The notes under the pieces: generated by a model
What the model was told of the DNA's origin: nothing
Seen by the model: the letters and a program-made list of their open reading frames with translations, nothing else
Databases searched by the model: none
Shown here: positions 45,867 to 53,935 of the stretch, one piece after another
How the letters are laid out: every line of letters starts with the position of its first letter
Numbering within the stretch: position 1 is the first letter of the stretch
Position numbers and translations under genes: made by a program
Assembly (NCBI RefSeq): GCF_039729015.1
Contig: NZ_CP155792.1
Coordinates: 888,001 to 952,000, forward strand
DNA length: 64,000 nucleotides
DNA from: Blastococcus sp. HT6-30
Lineage (GTDB): Bacteria; Actinomycetota; Actinomycetes; Mycobacteriales; Geodermatophilaceae
Direction: 5' to 3'

Positions 45867-46598
45867 ATGTCCTCGCCCCGCCCGCTGCACCGGCTGGCCG
45901 TGCTGCTGCTCGCCGCCCTGACCGCCGGCACGGCGGGCGTGGTGCTCGCCGCGTCCGCCTCCGCGCACGTTACCGTCTCCTCCGGCGACGCCGCGCCCGG
46001 CGGCTTCGGCAAGCTCACCTTCCGCGTGCCGAACGAGAGCGACGCCGCCAGCACCGTCGCGCTGCGCATCCAGATCCCGGAGCAGTCCGCCATGGGCTCG
46101 CTGCGGGCCCAGCCGGTGCCGGGCTGGACCGTGACCGCCACGACCGCCGACCTGGCCGCGCCGATCGAGGTGCACGGGCAGGAGAAGAGCTCCTACGTCT
46201 CGGTGGTGGAGTTCCGCGCCGACGGGGGGAGCGGCATCGCGCCGGGCCAGTTCCAGGAGTTCGCGCTTTCCGGCGGGCCCTTCCCGGATGCCGAGCAGCT
46301 CAGCTTCCCGGTGATCCAGACCTACAGCGACGGTAACGAGTCGGCGTGGATCGAGCCGACGATCGCCGGGCAGGACGAGCCCGAGCGCCCCGCCCCGGTG
46401 CTGTCCCTGGCCGCCGAGCAGGCCGCCGACGGCGCCGGAACGGCCGACCTCGCGACCGCGGCCGGCGCCCACGACGAGGGCGGGCACGCCGACGACCCGG
46501 GCGCCCTCGCGCTCTTCTTCTCCATCCTGGCGCTGCTCGTCGCGCTCGCCGGTGTCGTCCTCGGCGTCCGCGCCGACCGACGTACCGTGTCCTCGTGA
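45867..46598 (+). CDS. YcnI-family (DUF1775) copper-associated secreted protein
   Basis: This 243-aa protein has a signal peptide ending ASASAHV, so the mature protein starts with the copper-binding His of the family (HVTVSSGDAAPGGFGKLTFR VPNESD). The conserved Trp is in VPGWTVT. A Pro/Ala/His-rich linker (HDEGGHADDPG) and one C-terminal membrane helix follow. The ATG at 45867, after AGGAG, is preferred over the ATG at 45852. It is expected to act with the CopC/CopD protein outside the membrane. Confidence 0.87.
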   Translation: MSSPRPLHRLAVLLLAALTAGTAGVVLAASASAHVTVSSGDAAPGGFGKLTFRVPNESDAASTVALRIQIPEQSAMGSLRAQPVPGWTVTATTADLAAPIEVHGQEKSSYVSVVEFRADGGSGIAPGQFQEFALSGGPFPDAEQLSFPVIQTYSDGNESAWIEPTIAGQDEPERPAPVLSLAAEQAADGAGTADLATAAGAHDEGGHADDPGALALFFSILALLVALAGVVLGVRADRRTVSS

Positions 46599-47263
46599 CC
46601 TCCGCCGTCCGCCGCCGTCCCCGCCGGGCCGTCCCGGCACTGCTGCTCACCACGGGTCTCCTGCTGGCCGGCTGCGGGGGCGCGGCGGACGGCGACGCCG
46701 GGGAGCACGACCACACCGCGGGCGCACCGGCCGCCGTCGAGGCGCCGGAGGACCGCTACGCCGGTCTGGACCTCAACGAGCCCTACCGCCGGCCGTCGTT
46801 CACGCTGACCGACACCACCGGTGCACCGTTCGACTTCGGCGCCGCCACCTCCGGCCGGCCGACGCTGCTGTTCTTCGGCTACACGGAGTGCCCCGACGTC
46901 TGCCCCACCACGATGGCCGACGTCGCGGTCGCCCTGCGCGGGTTGGACCGGGAGCTCGCCGAGCAGGTGCAGGTCGTCTTCGTGACCACCGACCCGGCCA
47001 CCGACACCCCCGAGGTGCTGGGCGAGTACCTCGGCCGGTTCGACGCCGACCTGCCGACGCCGTTCGTCGGCCTCACCGGCGACCAGGAGAGCATCGACCA
47101 GGCGCAGCTGGCCGCCGGGGTCCCGCAGGCCGAGGACGAGGGGCGGCTGCACTCGACGTTGCTGCTGCTGTACGGGGCCGACGACGAGGCGCACGTCGCC
47201 TTCGACGGCGGGAACACCCACCAGGACATCGCCGACGACCTGCAGGTGGTGGCGGGCGCGTGA
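46595..47263 (+). CDS. Sco1/SenC-family copper chaperone lipoprotein
   Basis: This 222-aa protein has a lipobox (LLLAGCGG; Cys about 27) and a His-containing linker (GEHDHTAGA). A thioredoxin-fold Sco domain follows with the copper motif YTECPDVCPTTMADV (CxxxC) and the later His in GRLHSTLLLLY. Sco proteins deliver copper to the CuA site of cytochrome oxidase. The GTG at 46595 overlaps the ycnI-type gene stop. Confidence 0.88.
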   Translation: MTSAVRRRPRRAVPALLLTTGLLLAGCGGAADGDAGEHDHTAGAPAAVEAPEDRYAGLDLNEPYRRPSFTLTDTTGAPFDFGAATSGRPTLLFFGYTECPDVCPTTMADVAVALRGLDRELAEQVQVVFVTTDPATDTPEVLGEYLGRFDADLPTPFVGLTGDQESIDQAQLAAGVPQAEDEGRLHSTLLLLYGADDEAHVAFDGGNTHQDIADDLQVVAGA

Positions 47264-48336
47264 CCCCGGGCCTCGGCCGGCTGCTCGCCGTCCTGGCCGG
47301 TGTCCTCGCGCTGCTGGCGCTGGCCGGGCCGGCCTCGGCGCACGTCGGGGGAGAGGTGGCGGGCAGCGACTTCGACGGCCGCGTGACCTCGGTGACCCCG
47401 CAGCTGCCCGGTGTGGCCGTGCGCGTGCTGCAGTTCGGGGACGAGCTGGAGCTGGTCAACCGGTCCGGCACCGAGGTGCTCGTGCCCGGCTACTCCGACG
47501 AGCCCTACCTGCGCATCGGCCCCGACGGCGTCTGGCGCAACGCGCACAGCCCGGCCACCTACATCAACCTGGACCGGTACGGGCGCACGACGCTGCCCGA
47601 CTCCGCCGATCCCGGGGCCGCTCCCGAGTGGGAGCAGATCTCCACGCAGCCGGAGTACGTGTGGCACGACCACCGCACGCACTGGATGAGCCAGGAGCTC
47701 CTGCCGCCGCAGGTCACCGCCGACCCGACGCGGGAGCACCTGGTGTCGGAGTGGATCGTGCCGCTGCGGCACGGCAGCACGGAGGCGGAGGTCGCCGGGG
47801 TGCTGACCTGGAGCCCGCCGCCCTCGCCGTGGGTCGTGTGGCCGCTCGCGGCCGCCGGGCTGCTCGCCGCGGTCGCCGCCGGGCTGCTGGCCCGGACCCC
47901 GCTGCTGCTGGGCGGCCTGCTCGCGGTGGGGGCCCTCGCGGCGCTGTGGCACGCCCTGGCCACCCCGGAGCCGTCGGTCACCGCCGGCTCGCACGTCGGC
48001 GCCGTCGTCTCGGCGCTCCTGCCGGCCGCGGCGACCCTGCTCTGCGCCGTCCTCGGGGCGCGCGCCGCGCTGCGCGGCCGGGGGGCCATGACCGGCCTGC
48101 TGGCCGTGGTCACCGGCTGGCTGCTGCTGGTGCAGGGCCTGCCCGAGGCCGACGTGCTCTGGTCGGCGAACGCTTCCTCGGCCGGGCCGCAGCCCGTCGC
48201 CCGCGTCGCGGTGGGGGTGCTGGCGGCCCTCGGCGTCGGGTTCGTGCTCGGGGGCGTCGCCGCGGTGCGTCGGTTCCGCGAGGTCGACGCCACGCCCGGA
48301 GGGACCGCCGCCGGCCATCCGGTGCCGGTGGCCTGA
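47260..48336 (+). CDS. hypothetical secreted/membrane protein of the copper operon
   Basis: This protein of about 358 aa has a signal peptide ending ASAHVGG. An extracytoplasmic domain (about 30-190) contains VLVPGYSDEPYLRIGPDGVW and the His-rich YVWHDHRTHWMSQELLPPQV. Five or so C-terminal membrane helices follow. The HDHRTHWM cluster looks like a metal site. The gene is the last of the operon, coupled to the Sco1 gene. I do not recognise a named domain. Confidence 0.7.
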   Translation: MTPGLGRLLAVLAGVLALLALAGPASAHVGGEVAGSDFDGRVTSVTPQLPGVAVRVLQFGDELELVNRSGTEVLVPGYSDEPYLRIGPDGVWRNAHSPATYINLDRYGRTTLPDSADPGAAPEWEQISTQPEYVWHDHRTHWMSQELLPPQVTADPTREHLVSEWIVPLRHGSTEAEVAGVLTWSPPPSPWVVWPLAAAGLLAAVAAGLLARTPLLLGGLLAVGALAALWHALATPEPSVTAGSHVGAVVSALLPAAATLLCAVLGARAALRGRGAMTGLLAVVTGWLLLVQGLPEADVLWSANASSAGPQPVARVAVGVLAALGVGFVLGGVAAVRRFREVDATPGGTAAGHPVPVA

Positions 48337-48352
48337 CGGCGGTCCCCGGAGG

Positions 48353-49177
48353 TCAGCCGACCTCGGCGACGACGTTCGGGCCGTCGGACCCGAACAGGGT
48401 GTTGGCCCGCTGGAGGTCCCCCTCGAAGTCGACCTCGACCGCGGCGTAGGCGGAGATGTCCACCGGGCGGACCCGCAGGCCGCGCTCGGCGATCGCCGTC
48501 TCCAGGCCCCGCTCGAAGTAGTCCTCGTGGGAGCACTCGTCGAGGTGCTCGATGAGCGTGGCCTTGTCGGCGGAGGAGATGTAGTTGATCCCCACCGCCT
48601 CGCCCAGGCCGCCGCGGACGATCTTGGACAGCTCGCGGATGTAGCCGTCGCCATCGAGGGTGTACTTGACCTCCTCCTCGGCGACCGTGCTGGTGTCCAC
48701 GCAGACGAAGCTCTGGTCGGCCGCCATGTAGGGCAGCGCGACCTCGAGCACCGCCGGGTCGAAGACGACGTCACCGTTGAGCCAGAGCACGCCGCCCTCA
48801 CGGGTGGTCCGCAGACCGCGCAACAGGCTCTTGGACGTGTTCGTCACCGCGAAGTCGGGGTTGTACGTGAACAGCAGGTCGGGGGCGGCCTTCATGATCC
48901 GCTTGCTGCGGTAGCCGACGACCGCGGTCACCGACACGTCGGCACCCAGGACGGCGCGCAGGCCGTCGAGCTGCCGCTGCATGATGCTGCGGCCGTCGTC
49001 GAGCCGGGTCAGCGGCTTGGGGTCCTGCCGGCCCAGCCGGGTGCCCATGCCCGCGGCCAGGATCACGACCTGCACCGACGGCGTCTGCAGCCGTCGGGGC
49101 GTCGTGCGGGCCGGCAGGGGGGATACACCCCGACGGACGGGGTTGAGGACGTGGTCACCGGTCCGCACGGACATCAT
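48353..49177 (-). CDS. sugar/polyol nucleotidyltransferase (MobA/CTP-type NTP transferase)
   Basis: This protein of about 274 aa has the NTP-binding signature VVILAAGMGTRLGRQDPKPL near residue 37. LWLNGDVVFD supplies the metal-binding Asp, and LGEAVGINYISSADKATLIE lies further on. This is the family of CTP:choline-phosphate and CTP:polyol-phosphate transferases. It is the last gene of a four-gene minus-strand operon and overlaps the TagF-like gene, so it probably makes the CDP-activated donor for that enzyme. The N-terminal 30 residues are extra and the start is uncertain. Confidence 0.8.
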   Translation of the reverse strand: MMSVRTGDHVLNPVRRGVSPLPARTTPRRLQTPSVQVVILAAGMGTRLGRQDPKPLTRLDDGRSIMQRQLDGLRAVLGADVSVTAVVGYRSKRIMKAAPDLLFTYNPDFAVTNTSKSLLRGLRTTREGGVLWLNGDVVFDPAVLEVALPYMAADQSFVCVDTSTVAEEEVKYTLDGDGYIRELSKIVRGGLGEAVGINYISSADKATLIEHLDECSHEDYFERGLETAIAERGLRVRPVDISAYAAVEVDFEGDLQRANTLFGSDGPNVVAEVG

Positions 49178-50288
49178 CTCCTTCAGTGGTCGTGCTGGTG
49201 TTCTGCCCGGACGCGGTCGCGGTCGGGAGGATCAGGTCGAGGACGCGCTGCGTGGCGGAGCCGTCCTCGAGGTGGCAGAAGGTCTCGCGGAACCGGGCGT
49301 AGCGCTCGGTGTGCTCCACGGTGACCGTACCGATGTCGGCGATCGCCGAGATCAGCTCGTCGCTGGTGGCGATCAGCGGACCGGGCGCGACCTCGGCGAG
49401 GTCGAAGTAGAAGCCGCGCAGCTGGTCGCGGTACCGGTCCAGGTCGTAGGTGTAGAAGAGCTGCGGCTTGCCCGTGATGGCGAAGTCGAACATCGTCGAC
49501 GAGTAGTCGGTGACCATCATGTCGGCAGCCAGGTAGAGGCCGGCGATGTCCGGGTGGTTGCACACGTCCCGGACGGCCGACCCGTCGGTGATCTCGAGCC
49601 GGCTCATGACCATGTTGTGCAGCCGCAGCAGCAGCACGTGGTCCTCGCCCAGCCGGGAACCGAACTCGTCGAGGTCGATCGGGAACTCGAAGTCCCGCTC
49701 CCCGCTGCCCTGGAACACCAGGTCGTCGCGCCAGGTGGGGGTGTAGAGCACGACCGTCTGGTCCTCGCCGATGCCGAGGTCCGACCGCACCCGGGCGCGG
49801 ACCTCGTCGCGGCGGGGGCTGCTCAGCAGGTCGTTGCGCGGCAGGCCGGTCTCGTGGATCGGTCCGGTGTAGCCGAACGCCTTGCGCAGCCGCTCGGTGG
49901 TGACGGCGTTGGGCGAGAGCAGGAGGTCCCAGCGGGCGATGTCCTGGTCCAGGTAGGCCAGCCGCCCCTCCGGCGCCCACAGCACGTCGTTGTGGATGCG
50001 CTTGAGCATCGTCCCGTGCCAGGTCTGCAGGTACGTGGTCCCGGGACGCTTCTCCCAGTCCAGCGCGATGTGGTCGTTGGAGACGACCAGGTCGGCGCCC
50101 TCGAGCGCGGCGATCGACTCGGGGCTGCCGAAGGTCAGCGTCTCGACCTCGGACGGGAAGCCGGCCTGGGTGTGCGGCGCCGACAGCCAGGTGTGGGTGG
50201 CGTCGACGCCCTGCTCGAGCAGCGCCTCGTAGAGCGCCCGGGGGCTGTCGGAGAAGTGCCCGCGGAAGGCGACGTAGACGATGTTCAC
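49155..50288 (-). CDS. CDP-glycerol glycerophosphotransferase-like (TagF/TarL family) polymerase
   Basis: This 377-aa protein has the GT-B family features TTYLQTWHGTMLKRIHNDVL (WHG motif), ETGLPRNDLL, VVLYTPTWRDD and MMVTDYSSTMFDFAITGKPQ (the D-Y-S-S donor site). It polymerises polyol-phosphate units from a CDP donor in teichoic-acid-like polymers. The GTG at 50288 (VNIVYVAFRGHF) overlaps the HAD gene end. There is no separate membrane-binding N-terminal domain, so it is shorter than classical TagF. Confidence 0.82.
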   Translation of the reverse strand: MNIVYVAFRGHFSDSPRALYEALLEQGVDATHTWLSAPHTQAGFPSEVETLTFGSPESIAALEGADLVVSNDHIALDWEKRPGTTYLQTWHGTMLKRIHNDVLWAPEGRLAYLDQDIARWDLLLSPNAVTTERLRKAFGYTGPIHETGLPRNDLLSSPRRDEVRARVRSDLGIGEDQTVVLYTPTWRDDLVFQGSGERDFEFPIDLDEFGSRLGEDHVLLLRLHNMVMSRLEITDGSAVRDVCNHPDIAGLYLAADMMVTDYSSTMFDFAITGKPQLFYTYDLDRYRDQLRGFYFDLAEVAPGPLIATSDELISAIADIGTVTVEHTERYARFRETFCHLEDGSATQRVLDLILPTATASGQNTSTTTEGDDVRADR

Positions 50289-51112
50289 CGGGCGGCTCCG
50301 GTCAGGGCGTCGTCGGCGTGCGGCCGGCCGGCGAGCACGGCGAGCACCAGGTCGGCGAGCTCCTGCCACGACTCGACGACGGTCAGCGCGCCGGCAGCCA
50401 GCAGGGCCTCGGCGCGTGCCGCCCGCTCCTCGGGGAGCACGAACAGCAGGTTGCCGACGGTGGGGCAGCCGGCGCCGACGGCCGAACGCACCCCGGCGAC
50501 GGCGTCCTCCACCGCGAGCCCTTGCTCGGGTGCGATGCCCAGAGCGGCGCAGGCGTGCCGGTAGACGGCGGGATCGGGCTTGCTGGTCGGCACCGGCAGC
50601 GAGTCCTCGGCGCTGTAGCGGCGCGCCGGTGGGATGAGCTCGTCCAGCCCGGTGGCGGTGAAGCAGGCCGCCAGCCGGGACAGCGCGCTGGAGCTCACCG
50701 CGGCCAGCTGCAGCGGACCGGCCAGCGCGCCGAGCGCGTCCAGCGTCGGCCCGTGCGGCCGCAGCGTGGTGCCCAGGTGCTCGGTGACCGCGCGACGTTC
50801 CTCGGCCACCCACGGCTCGACGTCGACGTCGGGAACGCCGGCCTCGGCGGCCAGGGTGAGGGCCGTGGACCGGAAGTTCCTGCCGGTGGCGGCGTGCCGG
50901 AGCTCGTCGGCGGTGTACCGGCGGTCGATGCCGACGGAGGCGAGGAACGCGTTGGTGACCTCGGTGGAGGCGTCGAACGCCGGCTCCTCGGAGGGGAAGA
51001 GGTTGCCGTCGGCGTCGCAGAGCAGGTACTGCACCGGCTCGATGAGCGTCGGCGGAACGGTCGGCACCAGGTGGGCTCCCTTCGGGGACGGGGTGGCGGA
51101 CGGGATGGTCAC
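50285..51112 (-). CDS. HAD-superfamily phosphatase
   Basis: This 275-aa protein has motif I LLCDADGNLFPSEEPAFD (nucleophile Asp and second Asp in DADG), motif II AAVSSSALSRLAACF, the Lys in VPTSKPDPAVYRHA and motif IV LAVEDAVAGVRSAVGAGC. This is the beta-phosphoglucomutase/phosphatase subgroup. Placed between a mannitol-type dehydrogenase and a TagF-like polymerase, it may act on a polyol phosphate. Confidence 0.82.
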   Translation of the reverse strand: MTIPSATPSPKGAHLVPTVPPTLIEPVQYLLCDADGNLFPSEEPAFDASTEVTNAFLASVGIDRRYTADELRHAATGRNFRSTALTLAAEAGVPDVDVEPWVAEERRAVTEHLGTTLRPHGPTLDALGALAGPLQLAAVSSSALSRLAACFTATGLDELIPPARRYSAEDSLPVPTSKPDPAVYRHACAALGIAPEQGLAVEDAVAGVRSAVGAGCPTVGNLLFVLPEERAARAEALLAAGALTVVESWQELADLVLAVLAGRPHADDALTGAAR

Positions 51113-52716
51113 CGCGGCAGCGCCGCGGGGCCGGGCGTGCGGGCGGCCACGGTGGCCCGGACCCCGTCGCGGTCCAGGGCGGTCAGGGCCGCTGCCAGGT
51201 CAGCGACGAACGCCGGGTGCGAGCCGAGGTCCCCGAACACCGACGTCTCGCCGAGCAGGGGCCGCGGGTCGCTCCCGCCGGCGCGGGCCAGCGCCTGGAG
51301 CTGCTCGGCGAGGGCGTCCTCGACGGGCAGCCGCCGGCCGGCCTCGTCCGTGCCGCGCAGGTAGCGGAACCATCCGGCGACGGCGAGGGTGAGCAGGCCG
51401 TGGGGCCGCCCTTCCTCGATCGCCTGGCGCAGCGACGGCAGCAGGTGGTGGGGCATCTTGGTCGAGCCGCGCCGGCACAGCCGGGGCAGGCCGTCGGCGA
51501 TCGCCGGGTTGGCGAACCGCTGCAGCAGGGTGCGCTTGTACTCGGCGAGGTCGATGCCGTCGGGCGGTGGTAGCAGCGGGGTGACCTCGACGTCCATGAG
51601 CCGGGCCACGTAGCCGGCGAGCACCGGATCGGCCATGACCTGGTCGAGGCTGGCGTAGCCGGCCAGCGAGCCCAGGTAGCCCAGGGCGCAGTGGCTGGCG
51701 TTGAGCAGCCGGGTCTTCATCAGCTCGTAGCTGCCGACGTCGGCGACGAACCGGACGCCGACGGCGTCCAGCGGGGGCCGGCCGGCGGAGAAGGTGTCCT
51801 CGATCACCCACTGGGAGAACGGCTCGGTGATCACCGGCCACCGGTCGTCGACGCCGTAGCGCTGCGCCACCGCCGCCCGCTCCTCGGGGCTGGTGTGCGG
51901 CGTGATCCGGTCGACCATGCTGCTGGGGAAGGCCACGCGGTCGGCGATCCACCGCGCGAGCACCTCGTCGCGCAGCTGCGCGAACCCGACCACGGCGGCG
52001 CGGGCCGCGTCGCCGTTGCGGTGCATGTTGTCGCAGGAGACCACCGAGAACGGCTGGATACCGGCTCGGCGGCGTCGGTCGAGCGCCTCCACGAGGTACC
52101 CGAACACGGTGCGCGGGGAGGAGGGCTCCCGCACGTCGGCCCGGATGTCGGGGTCGTCGGCGTCGAAGAGCCCGGTCCGCGGGTCGAGCCGGTAGCCGCT
52201 GTCGGTGATGGTCAGCGACACCATGCGCGTGCGCTCGTCGGTCAGCAGGTCGAGCACGGCCGCAGGATTCTCGGGCGCGAAGTGGTAGCCCACCATGACG
52301 CCGACGACGCGGGCGCGCTCGCCGTCGGGGCTGCGCTCGACCACCGTGTAGAGGTGGTCCTGCGGGGCGAGCGCTTCCTTCATGGTCCGGCTGTGCAGCC
52401 CGACACCGACGACCCCCCAGCCGTCGCTGATCCGGCGCTCGGCCAGCTCGTCGAAGTAGAGGAGCTGGTGGGCGCGGTGGAACCCGCCGACGCTGAAGTG
52501 CACGACCGCCGGGGTCAGGGCCGACCGGTCGTAGGTGGGCACGCTGAGCTGCGCCTCGTGCAGCGGCAGGGTCGCATCGGTCAGCGGGTGGACATCGGCG
52601 GCGGCAACCACGTTGCGCGCGGGGGAGACCCCGCCCGGAGGAACCGGGACCGCCGGATGCCCGGCCGGAGCCGTCCCGGCAGGCGCCCGCAGGGGCAGGA
52701 GCTCGGCCTGTGACAT
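51109..52716 (-). CDS. mannitol/polyol dehydrogenase family protein
   Basis: This 535-aa protein of the long-chain mannitol dehydrogenase family has VVHFSVGGFHRAHQLLYFDE (cofactor loop), SLTITDSGYRLDP, VVSCDNMHRNGD, ITEPFSQWVIEDTF and the catalytic region TRLLNASHCALGYLGSLAGY with Lys and His. It interconverts a ketose (or ketose phosphate) and a polyol with NAD(P)H. It is the first gene of the minus-strand polymer operon. Confidence 0.85.
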   Translation of the reverse strand: MSQAELLPLRAPAGTAPAGHPAVPVPPGGVSPARNVVAAADVHPLTDATLPLHEAQLSVPTYDRSALTPAVVHFSVGGFHRAHQLLYFDELAERRISDGWGVVGVGLHSRTMKEALAPQDHLYTVVERSPDGERARVVGVMVGYHFAPENPAAVLDLLTDERTRMVSLTITDSGYRLDPRTGLFDADDPDIRADVREPSSPRTVFGYLVEALDRRRRAGIQPFSVVSCDNMHRNGDAARAAVVGFAQLRDEVLARWIADRVAFPSSMVDRITPHTSPEERAAVAQRYGVDDRWPVITEPFSQWVIEDTFSAGRPPLDAVGVRFVADVGSYELMKTRLLNASHCALGYLGSLAGYASLDQVMADPVLAGYVARLMDVEVTPLLPPPDGIDLAEYKRTLLQRFANPAIADGLPRLCRRGSTKMPHHLLPSLRQAIEEGRPHGLLTLAVAGWFRYLRGTDEAGRRLPVEDALAEQLQALARAGGSDPRPLLGETSVFGDLGSHPAFVADLAAALTALDRDGVRATVAARTPGPAALPR

Positions 52717-53149
52717 CGCGTCCCTCCTTCTCTGTCCTGAGCACGGCGCACCGGACCGACGGGTCCCGGGTCTCCGGGGTCAGCAGTACACGGGTGGTGC
52801 CGGGTGCCGCAAAACAAGGTCCGGCACCGCTTCGCGGACGCGGAGGCGCCGGGCCGGCGCGGATGTTTCACGCCGGAGGAGCAGGAGTGCCCGTTGCGGG
52901 GCCCTTGAAACGCCCCGCACCCACCTGCCGGGCGTGTCCATGATCACCGACGCCCCTCGGCCGCCGCGCACCGGGTCCGGGTTCCACCGCTGTCAGTGAC
53001 GCATGGGACTCGTGGGTCCAGTGGTGACGCCCGCACGGCGTGTCCCGAGCGACGCGCCGGGCGCCAGGTCACGACCTCGTCACGCAATGTTTCGATGATC
53101 CCTCGCCCGCTCGGGCCACCCCCACCACCCAGGCGAGACGGACAGGTGC
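52717..53149. other. divergent promoter region
   Basis: The stretch separates the polyol operon (minus) and the M23 peptidase (plus). No gene is convincing. It contains the tandem GTCACG pair listed separately. I looked for a c-di-AMP riboswitch before the peptidase gene and did not recognise one. Confidence 0.5.
53068..53084 (+). promoter_or_regulatory. candidate MtrA-type tandem binding site
   Basis: GTCACG ACCTC GTCACG is a direct hexamer repeat with 11-base start-to-start spacing, about 66 bases before the M23 peptidase start. It resembles MtrA response-regulator sites, which control cell-wall hydrolase genes in actinobacteria. Confidence 0.35.
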
Positions 53150-53935
53150 ATGGACGCAGGGATCGGCCAGGAGGCCCGCACGGAGGTGCTGAGCGCGGTG
53201 CACCCCTCCGCCGGTCGGTCCGCCGGGCGGCGGGCTCGTCGTCGTCCTACCCCCCGGGCGCGGCGGAGCCCAGCGATGCTGCTCGGCGCCCTGCTGCTCG
53301 GCGGTGTCGTCGCGGCGGGGGTGAGCCTGCACGGTGCGCCCGCCGCCTCGGCCGATGCCACGTCCGTGCTCGAGGCCTCGGACGCGCTGCTGACCACCGA
53401 GGAGGGTGCGGAGGTCCTGCCGCAGGCGTCGATCTCGGTCGCCGAGGCCGAGGCCCGGTTGGAGCAGGTGGCCGCCTCCCGCGCCGAGCGCCAGGCCGCG
53501 GCTGCCGCGGCCGCCGAGGCCGCCGCGGAGGCCGCCCGTCCCAAGGCCGTCCTCCCCGTGGCCGGGGCCCGGCTGACCAGTGGCTACGGCAGCCGGTGGG
53601 GCACCTTCCACTACGGCATCGACCTGGCTGCTCCTATGCGCACGCCCGAGTACGCGGCGGTCGACGGCGTGGTGCTCCGGGCCGGCTCGGCCAGCGGCTT
53701 CGGTCTGGCCGTGTACATCCTCCACGAGAACGGCGACGTCACCGTCTACGGCCACATGGACAAGATCCTGGTCCGGCCCGGCCAGTACGTGGAGGCGGGG
53801 GAGACGATCGCCCTGCTGGGCAACCGCGGCCAGTCGACGGGCCCGCACCTGCACTTCGAGGTGCACAAGGGCGGGATCGACGGCAAGCGGGTCGACCCGC
53901 TCTCATGGTTGGCCGCCCGGGGCGTCGACGTCTGA
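53150..53935 (+). CDS. M23-family peptidoglycan endopeptidase
   Basis: This 261-aa protein has a basic N-terminus, a membrane/signal helix (about residues 42-66) and an Ala/Glu-rich coiled coil (about 95-125). A LytM/M23 domain follows with the zinc ligands His and Asp in FHYGIDLAAP and the HxH motif in GPHLHFEVHKGG. SGYGSRWG precedes the first His. All catalytic residues appear present. It is probably a secreted or membrane-tethered cell-wall hydrolase. The ATG at 53150 is chosen. Confidence 0.88.
   Translation: MDAGIGQEARTEVLSAVHPSAGRSAGRRARRRPTPRARRSPAMLLGALLLGGVVAAGVSLHGAPAASADATSVLEASDALLTTEEGAEVLPQASISVAEAEARLEQVAASRAERQAAAAAAAEAAAEAARPKAVLPVAGARLTSGYGSRWGTFHYGIDLAAPMRTPEYAAVDGVVLRAGSASGFGLAVYILHENGDVTVYGHMDKILVRPGQYVEAGETIALLGNRGQSTGPHLHFEVHKGGIDGKRVDPLSWLAARGVDV

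Noticed and set aside
43407-46640. Very long minus-strand open frame of about 1077 codons
   Set aside because: It is antisense to the well-supported copper operon and has the Arg/Gly/His/Gln-rich composition of a shadow frame in high-GC DNA.
52960-53149. c-di-AMP (ydaO-type) riboswitch before the M23 peptidase gene
   Set aside because: Such riboswitches often precede wall hydrolase genes, but none of the conserved core elements could be recognised here.
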